Shown: positions 1-7,708, counted from the stretch's first letter. The stretch is 20,882 nt of DNA from Candidatus Gottesmanbacteria bacterium RIFCSPHIGHO2_01_FULL_46_14 (GCA_001780895.1 MFJJ01000058.1:1-20882); one strand, 5' to 3'. Numbers and translations are program-made. Notes: a model not told the origin generated them from the sequence alone.

Positions 1-1779
1 GATCTTACCCTCCGCAATCCAACCTGGACTCCCGATCAGATTCATAGAAAAGCGCTAATCGACTTTAATACTGTTATGTTTCCTACCCAGGTTCGTACTC
101 ACTTTGCTGAACAGCGCGGAGAGCAAGTGATGGCAGAGGAGGCGGTATATAAGGTAGTAAATGGAAAGTTAACCAATGAATTTTGGGGAGATTTTGACAG
201 TATGATTGCCAACGCCAAAACAGAAGAAGAACGCGCCTCATTAACGTTATGGCAAGAGACTATGGTTAAAGCAGCTCCCGGCACCCGAGTCGTTTCTGTT
301 GATCTTCACCAGTCTGATCACAACGGTAAACATGAAATTAGATATGCGGATATTGCTGTAAAACTTGATGACGGTACGGTAAAGATGGAAAAACGAGTGG
401 ATATTGTTCATGCAGACGAGGCAGTGGACATTTCAACTTCATGGGTTTTTCTAAAGAATGCTGCGCGCAGTGGTTCTGACCGAACACTCATTACCAATGG
501 AATGAAAAATGTAGGCATAATCGTTATCGAACCAGGGACAGAGAAAGCGACAAATAAAAAATTCGATAGCCAACCCAAGGTGAGACTTGACAAGCGAAAT
601 TTGGTTGATCGAACGATTCCCCAATTGGATGTGGGCAATGAGAAAACGAGAGATCAATCTGGATCTGATCGCTTACATATACAACCCAGGGGGATAGTTC
701 ATGAAATTGGAGTGGATATCCATAACGTTGGTACTCGCGTGATACGCGATATATCCACAACAGCACGTGCATCAGTTACATATATTGCTGAAGCTGCCAG
801 AAAAAAACATACCGGAGTAAAAAAACAAGAAGAATTACCTGTACAAGTATTTTCTGTTCAGAAAAAAGATCGATTAAGTCTTTCCGAGATCCATAAGAAG
901 CCAGTTGACTTCATGGATTTGATTGGACAAAAGAGTCGCCAAGTAGAGCAAGCAAAAAAAAGCATATCTTTTGTTAAAGAAACGAATGTAGCCTTGGGAG
1001 CAATACCACTACTATTAAGAACACTGGCAAGCGAATTACCAAAACCTCTCCGAGCTGTAGAAAAGAGTATCGCTCGTCATGCACGCAAAGAGATGAAACG
1101 AGTAGAAAAGAAAGAAAGAAGAATACGAAAAAAGAATGAGCATAAAAACCTAAAGAAGTCAGAAGCGGTTGAATATAAACGAAAGAAGAGACGGAGTCGA
1201 GAAATTCTTAGGAAGCCAATCAAATCAAAAGAACGACAGAAGCACAGCAAGAAAAAACGCATAAAAACAGTTGAAAGAGGGGAGCGACACCGGATGATAA
1301 AGAAACGAAGATCCGTTCTCCATGAAAAACATGTTGTTCTCCCCGAGATACGTCACGCTGAAACGCGTATAGTACTTAAGCCAAAAGAGAAAAAGCGCGT
1401 ACGAAAAATACTTGTGAGGGTGATCGGGGAGATAAGGGAGATGAGGGAAGCACCGGTAAAAAACAGAAAGGATCGCCTCATAGCCCTTGAGAAAATCAGG
1501 CACATCGACAAAAAAATTGCCGTTCCGGTATTCCGGGTGACGTTTGGAATAATTCTGTTTTTACTCTTGAGACAGATCGATGCAAAGCCCCGGAAAATTT
1601 CAAGGCTAAGCCTTGAAATGGAAAAGAGAGAGCTTCCCAAAAAAGAGGCAACGCAATGGATTTTGCTTTCGATTATTTGGTATTTGGCGATGATTCGGGA
1701 AGGAGCTATGGGTAGTAAACAAAAAAGACCACAAACAAAAATGCCCAAGCACGGAGTCATTTTTATGGCAAATTCGTGA
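1..1779 (+). CDS. Large basic membrane protein, 5' end missing (function unknown)
   Basis: The reading frame is open from base 1, so the gene begins upstream of the window; the first ATG inside is at 76, but codons before it are coding-like. The N-terminal part (to about base 480) looks like a folded mixed alpha/beta region. The middle (about 1060-1420) is extremely rich in Lys, Arg and Glu and probably forms a charged helix or coiled coil. A hydrophobic segment follows (about 1519-1575) and another (about 1651-1690), suggesting a C-terminal membrane anchor with the basic region on the cytoplasmic face. It ends 1 nt before the next gene, and the TraD/HerA-type ATPase follows. By context it may belong to a DNA- or protein-translocation locus; the basic stretch could bind nucleic acid. 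I do not recognise a family. The frame carries a 21-nt imperfect palindrome at 1598-1618. Confidence 0.75.
   Translation, partial: DLTLRNPTWTPDQIHRKALIDFNTVMFPTQVRTHFAEQRGEQVMAEEAVYKVVNGKLTNEFWGDFDSMIANAKTEEERASLTLWQETMVKAAPGTRVVSVDLHQSDHNGKHEIRYADIAVKLDDGTVKMEKRVDIVHADEAVDISTSWVFLKNAARSGSDRTLITNGMKNVGIIVIEPGTEKATNKKFDSQPKVRLDKRNLVDRTIPQLDVGNEKTRDQSGSDRLHIQPRGIVHEIGVDIHNVGTRVIRDISTTARASVTYIAEAARKKHTGVKKQEELPVQVFSVQKKDRLSLSEIHKKPVDFMDLIGQKSRQVEQAKKSISFVKETNVALGAIPLLLRTLASELPKPLRAVEKSIARHARKEMKRVEKKERRIRKKNEHKNLKKSEAVEYKRKKRRSREILRKPIKSKERQKHSKKKRIKTVERGERHRMIKKRRSVLHEKHVVLPEIRHAETRIVLKPKEKKRVRKILVRVIGEIREMREAPVKNRKDRLIALEKIRHIDKKIAVPVFRVTFGIILFLLLRQIDAKPRKISRLSLEMEKRELPKKEATQWILLSIIWYLAMIREGAMGSKQKRPQTKMPKHGVIFMANS
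1598..1618. repeat. Palindrome with core CAAGGCTAAGCCTTG (copy 1)
   Basis: The 15-nt core at 1601-1615 reads the same on both strands except for its central base, and the symmetry extends three bases each side (TTT/AAA). Its reverse complement recurs at 19641-19655 inside trpS. Here it encodes part of an I-S-R-L-S-L-E stretch between two membrane segments. Confidence 0.75.
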
Positions 1780-1780
1780 T

Positions 1781-2149
1781 ATGATTGGTGCAATGACCGA
1801 TCCTGCCCAACCTAATCTTGGAAAAGAACTTGAAGGAGGTATTGCGCTCGGTGAGCCGTTTCCTCTTAAAGATATCGGTACACACGAGATGCCTCTGCCT
1901 AAAGAAGTTATTGCCGTCGGGGTATCGCAGCGGCCGACAAACGTAAAGCTTCCGCAAGTCGTACAACAACAAGGCGTTGCCGCTATCGGACAAAATCCAG
2001 TTTCATCGCAGGCGCCTTCTGTCGCTTTGCCTCTTACTGACGATCAGATTGCCCAGGGACTCAAAGTGGGAGTGACTAGTTCGTGGCGATGGCTCGCTGA
2101 GTGGTGCATCAGAAGACTGAAACAATTACAAAGAACACTAAGAAAATAA
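1781..2149 (+). CDS. Small protein with basic amphipathic tail (function unknown)
   Basis: A 122-aa protein starting 1 nt after the previous stop; an in-frame ATG at 1793 is an alternative start. The first 85 or so residues are Pro-, Gln- and Val-rich and probably extended. The C-terminus has a Trp-rich then Arg/Lys-rich helix (WRWLAEWCIRRLKQLQ), which could sit on a membrane surface or bind nucleic acid. There is no signal peptide or recognised domain. It lies between the large basic membrane protein and the TraD/HerA-like ATPase, all on the plus strand, so translational coupling to the first gene and a shared role are likely but inferred. Confidence 0.65.
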   Translation: MIGAMTDPAQPNLGKELEGGIALGEPFPLKDIGTHEMPLPKEVIAVGVSQRPTNVKLPQVVQQQGVAAIGQNPVSSQAPSVALPLTDDQIAQGLKVGVTSSWRWLAEWCIRRLKQLQRTLRK

Positions 2150-2239
2150 TCTACAAATAAACAAATCTACAAATAATCAAATGAATAATCTAATGTTGAA
2201 ATTATTAAATGATTCAAATCATTTTATTTGTAGATTTGT
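2148..2239. repeat. AT-rich intergenic repeat: direct and inverted copies of a CTACAAAT motif
   Basis: AATCTACAAATAA occurs at 2148-2160, and almost the same unit follows at 2164-2176. ACAAATCTACAAATAA (2161-2176) is matched perfectly by its reverse complement at 2224-2239, giving a 16-bp inverted repeat around a 47-nt AT-rich spacer. It fills nearly the whole gap before the ATPase start at 2250. There is no T-run typical of a terminator. It could be a transcription-control hairpin or a dispersed repeat. Confidence 0.7.
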
Positions 2240-2249
2240 AGATTAATTT

Positions 2250-4598
2250 ATGCCTGACGTTTTTTTGGATCTTATCTATCGAGGAGAATTGTTTCTTATC
2301 AGCCTCGTCTTCATGACGATTTTTGGAGGCGCTCTCGCGCTCGTCGGCTATATCGCATTTCTTTTGTGGAAGTACCGCAATCGAGAAGTCGTTTCACTTG
2401 ATCACGTACTTCTCCAAGTAGCTGTCCCCCGTGACAACGAAACGAAAATTGATGCGGCAGAGCAAATGTTTGCCAGTCTCCATTCCATAGGTCACAGTGG
2501 ATTTTGGTCGTTTCTTAAGCCTGAAGAGCACATCTCCTTTGAAATTGTCGCCAAGCGGGAAGACATCCGTTTCTATATTTCCGTCCCACGAAAGCTCATG
2601 GATCTTATCGAAAAGCAGATTCACGGTGCCTATCCGGGAGCTGACATTCATATTGTTGACGAATACTCAATTTTTACTCCGACGGGTAAAGTGGCATTCG
2701 CCGCCCTCAAACTCAAAAACTCCGATTACATGCCCATTAGGGTCTATCGTGATTTGCCGACCGACCCACTCTCGTCAATTACGTCAGTGCTTGCCAAGAT
2801 GTCCGAGGGAGAGGGGGCTGTGGTCCAGATAATCATTTCACCAGCCGGAGGAAAGTGGCGATCAAAGGGAAGATCCTATATTTCGCTAGCCAAGAAAAAT
2901 GAAGCAAATCCGGAAAAAGCCAGTTTTAAAGTAGATCCCAAGATGCTCGAGGCAATCGAGCAAAAAACGAGTAAACCGGGATTTAATGCGGTCGTACGAC
3001 TTGTGGTTTCTGCACAGGATGCTGAAAGTGCACGGATGCATCTTGAAAATCTCGAGAGCGCTTTTCATCAGTTTACCTCTGATCATAATCATTTCTCTAA
3101 AGTGAAATTGCCCCTGAAGAAACTCTTTATGCTCGATTTTATCTATCGGTATTTTCCGGTCTTAAACCTCCCGTTTTTCCCTCAATATAGCGTTTTAAAC
3201 AGTGACGAGCTTGCGACCATATTTCATTTGCCCAATAAATCCGTTGAGACAGCTCATATTTTTTGGCTCAACGCCAAACGGGCACCGGCTCCGGCGCAGA
3301 TTCCCAGTAGCGGTATGTTTATCGGAACGAGCAGATATCGTGGGGTGGATCGACCGATATTTATTAGTGAAGATGATCGCAGGCGTCACACCTATATTAT
3401 TGGGAAAACCGGTACGGGCAAATCGCAGCTTCTGGAAGAAATGGCGCTTCAGGATATCCGGGCCGGTCACGGGGTTGCCATCGTTGATCCCCACGGAGAT
3501 TTAATTGACGGAATCCTTTCGCGCATACCCCCGGAGCGGGCCGAAGACGTTATTTACTTTGATCCTTCAGATGATGAGCGGCCGATGGGACTTAATATGC
3601 TTGAGGCAACCACGGAGCAGCAAAAACACATGGTCACGACATCAATTGTGGGGCTTATGTATAAGCTCTATGACCCGATGAAAACCGGTATCATCGGCCC
3701 ACGGTTTGAGCACGCCATACGGAATGCGATGCTGACCGTCATGTGTGAACCCGGCAATACGTTTGTCGAGATCGTCCGTGCGCTTACTGATAGCCACTTT
3801 GTACAGGAGCTCCTCCCGAAAGTTCAGGATCCGATTATCCGGAGATACTGGACTGATCAGATCGCTCAGACTGCTGATTTTCATAAGTCTGAAGTATTGG
3901 ATTATATCGTTTCGAAATTCGGCCGATTCGTCACCAATAAGCTCATGCGCAACATCATCGGTCAATCAAAGTCGAGTTTTGATTTCCGAAACGTGATGGA
4001 TGAAGGAAAAATACTTCTGGTGAACCTTTCTAAAGGCAAAGTTGGGGAGGAGAACAGTAACTTTTTGGGATTAATCCTTGTGCCCCGCATATTAATATCG
4101 GCGATGAGCAGGCAGGAAATACCGGAGGAACAACGGCGGGATTTTTACTTGTACGTGGATGAATTTCAAAACTTCGCGACGCCTGATTTTGCCCAAATTC
4201 TCTCTGAAGCCCGGAAATACCGCCTCAACTTAATCGTTGCCAATCAATTCATCGGGCAGATGGAAGAGGAAGTCAAGAATGCCGTCTTTGGCAATGTGGG
4301 AACGCTCGTTGCCTTCCGCGTTGGAGTGACAGACGCCAATTACCTTCAGCATGAATTTCAACCAACATTTAATGAGACGGATCTTATCAACGTCGATAAA
4401 TACAATGCATTTATTAAAACGATCGTCCACAATGAACCCGTCAAGCCCTTTAGTCTGGATCTTACCAAAGACATGAAAAAGGTCATTGGGGAACGAAATC
4501 CGCAGGTAGCCAAAGCGATCATTCAATTATCGCGTCTCAAATACGGCCGCTCTCGGGAACTGGTGGAGGCAGAGATATCCCAACGGGCGAGGCTTTAA
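2250..4598 (+). CDS. TraD/VirD4/HerA-superfamily DNA-transfer-type ATPase, membrane-anchored
   Basis: This 782-aa protein has one long hydrophobic N-terminal segment (about residues 14-40), an extended region without clear motifs (about 50-340), and a RecA-like motor domain. The Walker A motif GKTGTGKS is at residues 385-392, and the Walker B region LYVDEFQ has its acidic pair at 637-638. The C-terminal half (SEARKYRLNLIVANQF) resembles the region following Walker B in TraG/TraD coupling proteins. Such ATPases pump DNA across membranes in type IV secretion or conjugation; in CPR genomes they are often annotated as conjugative-transfer or DUF87 proteins, and their cargo is unknown. No relaxase or pilus gene is visible nearby. 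The stop overlaps the convergent fic gene by 4 nt. The start lies 10 nt after the inverted repeat and has no clear Shine-Dalgarno sequence. Confidence 0.85.
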   Translation: MPDVFLDLIYRGELFLISLVFMTIFGGALALVGYIAFLLWKYRNREVVSLDHVLLQVAVPRDNETKIDAAEQMFASLHSIGHSGFWSFLKPEEHISFEIVAKREDIRFYISVPRKLMDLIEKQIHGAYPGADIHIVDEYSIFTPTGKVAFAALKLKNSDYMPIRVYRDLPTDPLSSITSVLAKMSEGEGAVVQIIISPAGGKWRSKGRSYISLAKKNEANPEKASFKVDPKMLEAIEQKTSKPGFNAVVRLVVSAQDAESARMHLENLESAFHQFTSDHNHFSKVKLPLKKLFMLDFIYRYFPVLNLPFFPQYSVLNSDELATIFHLPNKSVETAHIFWLNAKRAPAPAQIPSSGMFIGTSRYRGVDRPIFISEDDRRRHTYIIGKTGTGKSQLLEEMALQDIRAGHGVAIVDPHGDLIDGILSRIPPERAEDVIYFDPSDDERPMGLNMLEATTEQQKHMVTTSIVGLMYKLYDPMKTGIIGPRFEHAIRNAMLTVMCEPGNTFVEIVRALTDSHFVQELLPKVQDPIIRRYWTDQIAQTADFHKSEVLDYIVSKFGRFVTNKLMRNIIGQSKSSFDFRNVMDEGKILLVNLSKGKVGEENSNFLGLILVPRILISAMSRQEIPEEQRRDFYLYVDEFQNFATPDFAQILSEARKYRLNLIVANQFIGQMEEEVKNAVFGNVGTLVAFRVGVTDANYLQHEFQPTFNETDLINVDKYNAFIKTIVHNEPVKPFSLDLTKDMKKVIGERNPQVAKAIIQLSRLKYGRSRELVEAEISQRARL

Positions 4599-5581
4599 TT
4601 ACTGTTGAGCACCTTTTTAATCTCCGCAAGGGTTAATCGTTTTTCTTGTAGTTTTTTGATTTTTTGGACGACACTCACCTGACTTTGGGTGTACAGCTGA
4701 TACCCACCGGGGGAGCGTTCGGCTACAGAGAGGAGGCCTTCGCGGGTCCAATACCGAATCGTCGGCACCGTTTCACCAACAAGCTTGGCGAGTTCACCGA
4801 TTTTGAGAAGCGGTTTACCTGCAGCCCGAGTTGTTTCTACTTTCTGCTCGATTGCGTTCAGGTAAATATTCAGTGACCGGTCAACAGAAGCAAACATGAG
4901 TTGGTAATAGTCGTCCCGTGATTTGCCGAGCTGGCCCGCTTCAATGCTATCTATATACCGTTTACGATCATCTTTACGAATAATAGCTGGCGGGAAGCCG
5001 GCCTGCATGAGGAGGAGGTTCATGAGGAGCCGCGCAGTGCGTCCGTTGCCGTCGACAAACGGGTGGATGCTGACGAGCCGGAAATGGGCGTCTGCTGCAA
5101 TGGCGAGCTCATTGCCGTGGGCGTCGTGAAGCCATGAGATAAACTCATCGTAGAGGCGTGGGACTTTTACAGGATTTGGCATGATGGCACGGGATCCGGC
5201 AATCCGCACTGAAACCGTCCGGTACCGCCCCGCGTTTGCATCATCAATCTTCTGGAGAATCTGGCGGTGCAAATCCAGAATATGGTGCTCGGTTAGGTCT
5301 TTCCGTTTGAGATGGGCGAGTGTCGCGATCCATTCGAATGCGTGCGCGTGGTTGACCGCTTCCAGGTGCTCCGTGAGCGTTTTTCCTTCTACGGTGAGGC
5401 CTTTTTCCACGATTAAGGCAGTATCAGCTCGTGAAAGGGTATTGCCTTCAATGGCGTTGGAGGTGTAGGTAAGTTCAATTTTGAACCACTTTTCGAGATT
5501 TCGGACAAGATCCGGTGGAAGTGGCCGGTAATTATCCAATCGTTGTTTTTTGGTTTCGAGAGTGGCGAGAAGCTTCTTCAT
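4595..5581 (-). CDS. Fic-domain protein with N-terminal inhibitory motif and C-terminal MerR-like HTH
   Basis: A 328-aa Fic enzyme. The full catalytic motif HPFVDGNGRTAR (residues 173-184) predicts AMP transfer from ATP to a protein hydroxyl: H173 is the base, D177 binds metal and the Gly/Asn/Arg residues bind phosphate. S41-N-A-I-E45-G matches the class II inhibitory motif, in which Glu blocks the ATP site, so the enzyme is probably held inactive by its own N-terminus. Residues about 258-325 (KIGELAKLVGETVPTIRYWT) form a MerR-type winged helix, suggesting DNA binding and possibly autoregulation. The target protein is unknown. It is transcribed alone, divergent from the ATP-grasp gene and convergent with the ATPase (4-nt overlap). 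A near-perfect promoter lies directly upstream. Confidence 0.93.
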   Translation of the reverse strand: MKKLLATLETKKQRLDNYRPLPPDLVRNLEKWFKIELTYTSNAIEGNTLSRADTALIVEKGLTVEGKTLTEHLEAVNHAHAFEWIATLAHLKRKDLTEHHILDLHRQILQKIDDANAGRYRTVSVRIAGSRAIMPNPVKVPRLYDEFISWLHDAHGNELAIAADAHFRLVSIHPFVDGNGRTARLLMNLLLMQAGFPPAIIRKDDRKRYIDSIEAGQLGKSRDDYYQLMFASVDRSLNIYLNAIEQKVETTRAAGKPLLKIGELAKLVGETVPTIRYWTREGLLSVAERSPGGYQLYTQSQVSVVQKIKKLQEKRLTLAEIKKVLNSN

Positions 5582-5589
5582 ATCTATAA

Positions 5590-5618
5590 AGTATAACGTA
5601 ATACTTCAATGTTGTCAA
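5590..5618 (-). promoter_or_regulatory. Promoter of the fic gene
   Basis: On the minus strand TTGACA (5613-5618) is followed by a 17-nt spacer and TATACT (5590-5595). The -10 ends 9 nt before the A of the ATG (5581), so transcription should begin within a few bases of the start codon, giving a nearly leaderless mRNA. Confidence 0.8.
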
Positions 5619-5675
5619 GCCCGTATGTATTTTCCCTTCTTTACAAATGCCGTCAATGCAGTAGTGTACATAATT

Positions 5676-6692
5676 ATGCGTATTGCGTTTGTGTTTAATG
5701 TTCGACATACCAAGCCTTCGCTTGATGCTGATGCACAGGCTGAGGCTGAGTTTGACGAGCCCGAGACAATTGTCGCAATCCATGACGCAATTGTTGCCAA
5801 TGGGTATGAATGTATAGACATCGAGGCGGATGAAAACGCATACGGCAAACTGCAAACGGCAAAAGGAAAAGTTGATTTAGTGTTTAATATCGCCGAAGGC
5901 TTGCGCGGAGAAATACGGGAGGCGCATATTCCGGCAATGCTTGAGATGCTGGGTATTGCCTATACGCATTCCGGGGCGCTTGCTGAGGCGATTACCCTTG
6001 ATAAGGCACTGACCAAAAAGATTTGGTCCTATCACGGACTCCCGACGCCAAAGTTTGTCGAGCTGGGGTTCAAAGAAAAACTCTATGTAGAGGGACTGAC
6101 ATTTCCCGTGATCGTCAAGCCCAACGCCGAGGGATCGAGCAAAGGGGTATTTAACGACAACTTGGTTGAAGAGCCAAGTGAGCTTATTAAAAAAATCAGG
6201 CATCTGCGGAAAAACTATGGCGATGGGGTCATAGTTGAAGAATTTCTCCCCGGTCGCGAATTCACCGTCACGATATTGGGAAACACGAACCCCTATATTC
6301 TTCCTATTGTCGAGCAGAATTTTGATGTTTTTCCTCCCCATTTAGTAAAGTTTGCCTCCTATGAGGCAAAATGGTTTTTTGAAGATACACTTCCGGATCC
6401 ACGCGTTGCCTATACGTGTCCCGCCAAAATTTCAGAAACTCTAGAAAAACTCATTGGTGAGCTTTGTATTAAAGCCTATACCGTGCTTAACTGTCGTGAC
6501 ATTGCTCGAGTAGACCTGCGGCTCGATGCCAAAGGGAAGCCAAGCTTATTAGAAATTAATACCCTTCCCGGCATGATGCCGGGAGAAAACGTCGTTTCAT
6601 ATTATCCCGTCGCCGCACGAGCCGCTGGATGGGATTTTAATAGGATGGTCGGCCAAATCATCACCCATGCCAGAGAGCGAATAGGAATCTAG
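5676..6692 (+). CDS. D-alanine-D-alanine ligase-like ATP-grasp enzyme
   Basis: This 338-aa protein has the ATP-grasp layout of Ddl enzymes, which join two D-Ala with ATP for the peptidoglycan precursor. An N-terminal region carries VFNIAEGLRGE (69-79), where classical Ddl has VFNxLHG. Next are a substrate segment GIAYTHSG (93-100), an ATP-binding lysine and glycine-rich loop VIVKPNAEGSSKG (145-157), EE at 188-189, and the metal ligands D280, E293 and N295 in LLEINTLPGM. The altered N-terminal loop is seen in Ddl-like paralogues, so substrates other than D-Ala are possible. I chose ATG 5676, where homology begins; the frame is open back to 5550, but that would overlap fic. It is divergent from fic, and the tRNA promoter follows the stop. 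Confidence 0.85.
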   Translation: MRIAFVFNVRHTKPSLDADAQAEAEFDEPETIVAIHDAIVANGYECIDIEADENAYGKLQTAKGKVDLVFNIAEGLRGEIREAHIPAMLEMLGIAYTHSGALAEAITLDKALTKKIWSYHGLPTPKFVELGFKEKLYVEGLTFPVIVKPNAEGSSKGVFNDNLVEEPSELIKKIRHLRKNYGDGVIVEEFLPGREFTVTILGNTNPYILPIVEQNFDVFPPHLVKFASYEAKWFFEDTLPDPRVAYTCPAKISETLEKLIGELCIKAYTVLNCRDIARVDLRLDAKGKPSLLEINTLPGMMPGENVVSYYPVAARAAGWDFNRMVGQIITHARERIGI

Positions 6693-6694
6693 TT

Positions 6695-6703
6695 TGATAT
6701 AAT
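6695..6703 (+). promoter_or_regulatory. Extended -10 promoter of the tRNA-idi unit
   Basis: TGATATAAT (TGn plus a consensus -10 hexamer at 6698-6703) begins 2 nt after the ligase stop. No good -35 lies 17-18 nt upstream. Transcription would begin at about 6710-6712, exactly where the tRNA-like sequence begins, supporting this as the original promoter of a tRNA gene. Confidence 0.65.
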
Positions 6704-6711
6704 ACCCAAGC

Positions 6712-6784
6712 GCGCCCGTAGCTCATCGGTAGTCGCCTCATCGGCGACCCGCCGAAGAGGCGGGAGCATAGTTTTTACGTATCA
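6712..6784 (+). pseudogene. Broken tRNA gene with a 32-nt double-hairpin insert in its D-loop
   Basis: 6712-6731 reads as a normal tRNA 5' end: 7-nt acceptor strand GCGCCCG, TA, D-stem GCTC, then a loop with GG. The matching D-stem GAGC comes only at 6764-6767, after a 32-nt insert made of two hairpins: GTCGCC/GGCGAC (6732-6748) and CCCGCC/GGCGGG (6748-6764). After the D-arm only an unpaired anticodon-like stretch remains, and the T-arm is missing; sequence runs straight into the next tRNA. The anticodon cannot be assigned; the 5' half resembles Arg or Lys tRNAs. It is likely a decayed gene now serving as a leader. Confidence 0.45.
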
Positions 6785-6856
6785 GGGCGCATAGCTCAAT
6801 GGCAGAGCACTACTCTTATAAAGTAGGGGTTCTAGGTTCGATCCCTAGTGCGCCCA
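6785..6856 (+). tRNA. tRNA-Ile with UAU anticodon
   Basis: A complete cloverleaf of 72 nt: acceptor GGGCGCA/TGCGCCC, D-arm GCTC/GAGC with a minimal 7-nt loop containing GG, anticodon stem CTACT/AGTAG with loop CTTATAA (anticodon TAT), variable GGGTT, T-arm CTAGG/CCTAG with loop TTCGATC, and discriminator A. The next bases are CCG, so CCA is not encoded. UAU reads AUA directly; most bacteria instead use tRNA-Ile(CAU) modified by TilS. The idi start codon follows 4 nt later, so both are probably on one transcript. Confidence 0.93.
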
Positions 6857-6859
6857 CCG

Positions 6860-7375
6860 ATGGAAGAAGTAGTCGTACTCGTGGACGAGCAAAATACTGT
6901 TCTCGGTACGGCTCCTAAGGATACCGTCCATACCACCGACACCCCCCTTCATCGGGGATTTTCGCTTTTTCTGTTTAACTCCAAAGGAGAACTCCTTCTT
7001 ACAAAGCGATCTTCCAAGAAAAAAACGTTTCCCGGCGTGTGGACCAATACGGTCTGCGGCCATCCCGGACCGGGGGAGAGCGCGGTTGATGCCGCCAAGC
7101 GGAGATTAAAACAAGAACTAGACATAGAGACGCAAAATATTAAAGAAGTCTCACCGTACCAATATCGATTTGCAGATAAAAATGGGATCGTCGAAAACGA
7201 AATTTGCCCAGTGCTGGTGGCAACAAGCGACGCGGATCCGAAGCCGAAGAAAGAAGAAGTGGAGGAGTGGAGATGGATGGGGTGGGGGAAGTTTTTAGAA
7301 GAGATCAAGAAAAATCCTCAAGACTATTCTCCGTGGAGCATTCAAGAAGTGGATATCTTGCGAGACTGTTTGTAG
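6860..7375 (+). CDS. idi: Isopentenyl-diphosphate delta-isomerase, type I
   Basis: This 171-aa Nudix-fold enzyme interconverts IPP and DMAPP, the units of isoprenoids, in the cytoplasm. Residues known from E. coli Idi are all found in matching positions: His24, His31 and His68, Glu112 and Glu114 (metal ligands), Glu86 in the Nudix-like helix, catalytic Cys66 in TNTVCGHP, and Trp159. The length is close to E. coli Idi (about 182 aa). ATG 6860 is preferred; a GTG at 6848 in the same frame lies inside the tRNA. No Shine-Dalgarno is possible because the tRNA 3' end is 4 nt upstream, so tRNA processing would release an almost leaderless mRNA. No other isoprenoid gene is in the window. Confidence 0.95.
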   Translation: MEEVVVLVDEQNTVLGTAPKDTVHTTDTPLHRGFSLFLFNSKGELLLTKRSSKKKTFPGVWTNTVCGHPGPGESAVDAAKRRLKQELDIETQNIKEVSPYQYRFADKNGIVENEICPVLVATSDADPKPKKEEVEEWRWMGWGKFLEEIKKNPQDYSPWSIQEVDILRDCL

Positions 7376-7383
7376 CTGGATAG

Positions 7384-7701
7384 TTAAAACGCCCTTACAG
7401 TGTATTCCATTCCAGGACTTACTAAATTTTCCTGGATGTAATCTATCATGAGCCTTGGATCAACTTTCAGTGGTTTACAAACAATTTCAATTGCCTTAGC
7501 ATCCAGTACTGTGAGGTCTAATTGGTGAGGATCTTTGTCAGGATTGACCAGTTGAGCATCAAGCCTTCCGAAAACAATGGATGCGATTGCTAAGTTTTTA
7601 GCTGCCTGTGTGCATTGTGGATCGGGTGGATTCTCGAGACAAGCTGCACGTCGACATGTGTGGCCATCTATTGGACATTTAAGAGTTTCCCCATTGTCCA
7701 T
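7384..7701 (-). CDS. Small protein with N-terminal four-cysteine motif (function unknown)
   Basis: A 105-aa protein. Cysteines at 9, 16, 21 and 30 in the first 30 residues (CPIDGHTC...C...C) could bind one zinc ion. The rest (about 32-102) looks helical with no membrane segment. It begins 7 nt after the recombinase stop on the same strand, so it is probably co-transcribed with that gene. I do not recognise the family. Confidence 0.65.
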   Translation of the reverse strand: MDNGETLKCPIDGHTCRRAACLENPPDPQCTQAAKNLAIASIVFGRLDAQLVNPDKDPHQLDLTVLDAKAIEIVCKPLKVDPRLMIDYIQENLVSPGMEYTVRAF

Positions 7702-7708
7702 AGGATTT

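Noticed and set aside
1353..1793. 146-aa minus-strand ORF opposite the large basic protein gene
   Set aside because: It is antisense to a frame with consistent basic/hydrophobic patterning, has no recognised motif, and AG-rich coding sequence easily leaves its opposite strand open.
5550..5675. Longer N-terminus of the ATP-grasp protein
   Set aside because: It would overlap fic and its promoter; the added residues resemble nothing in the Ddl family and homology starts at 5676.
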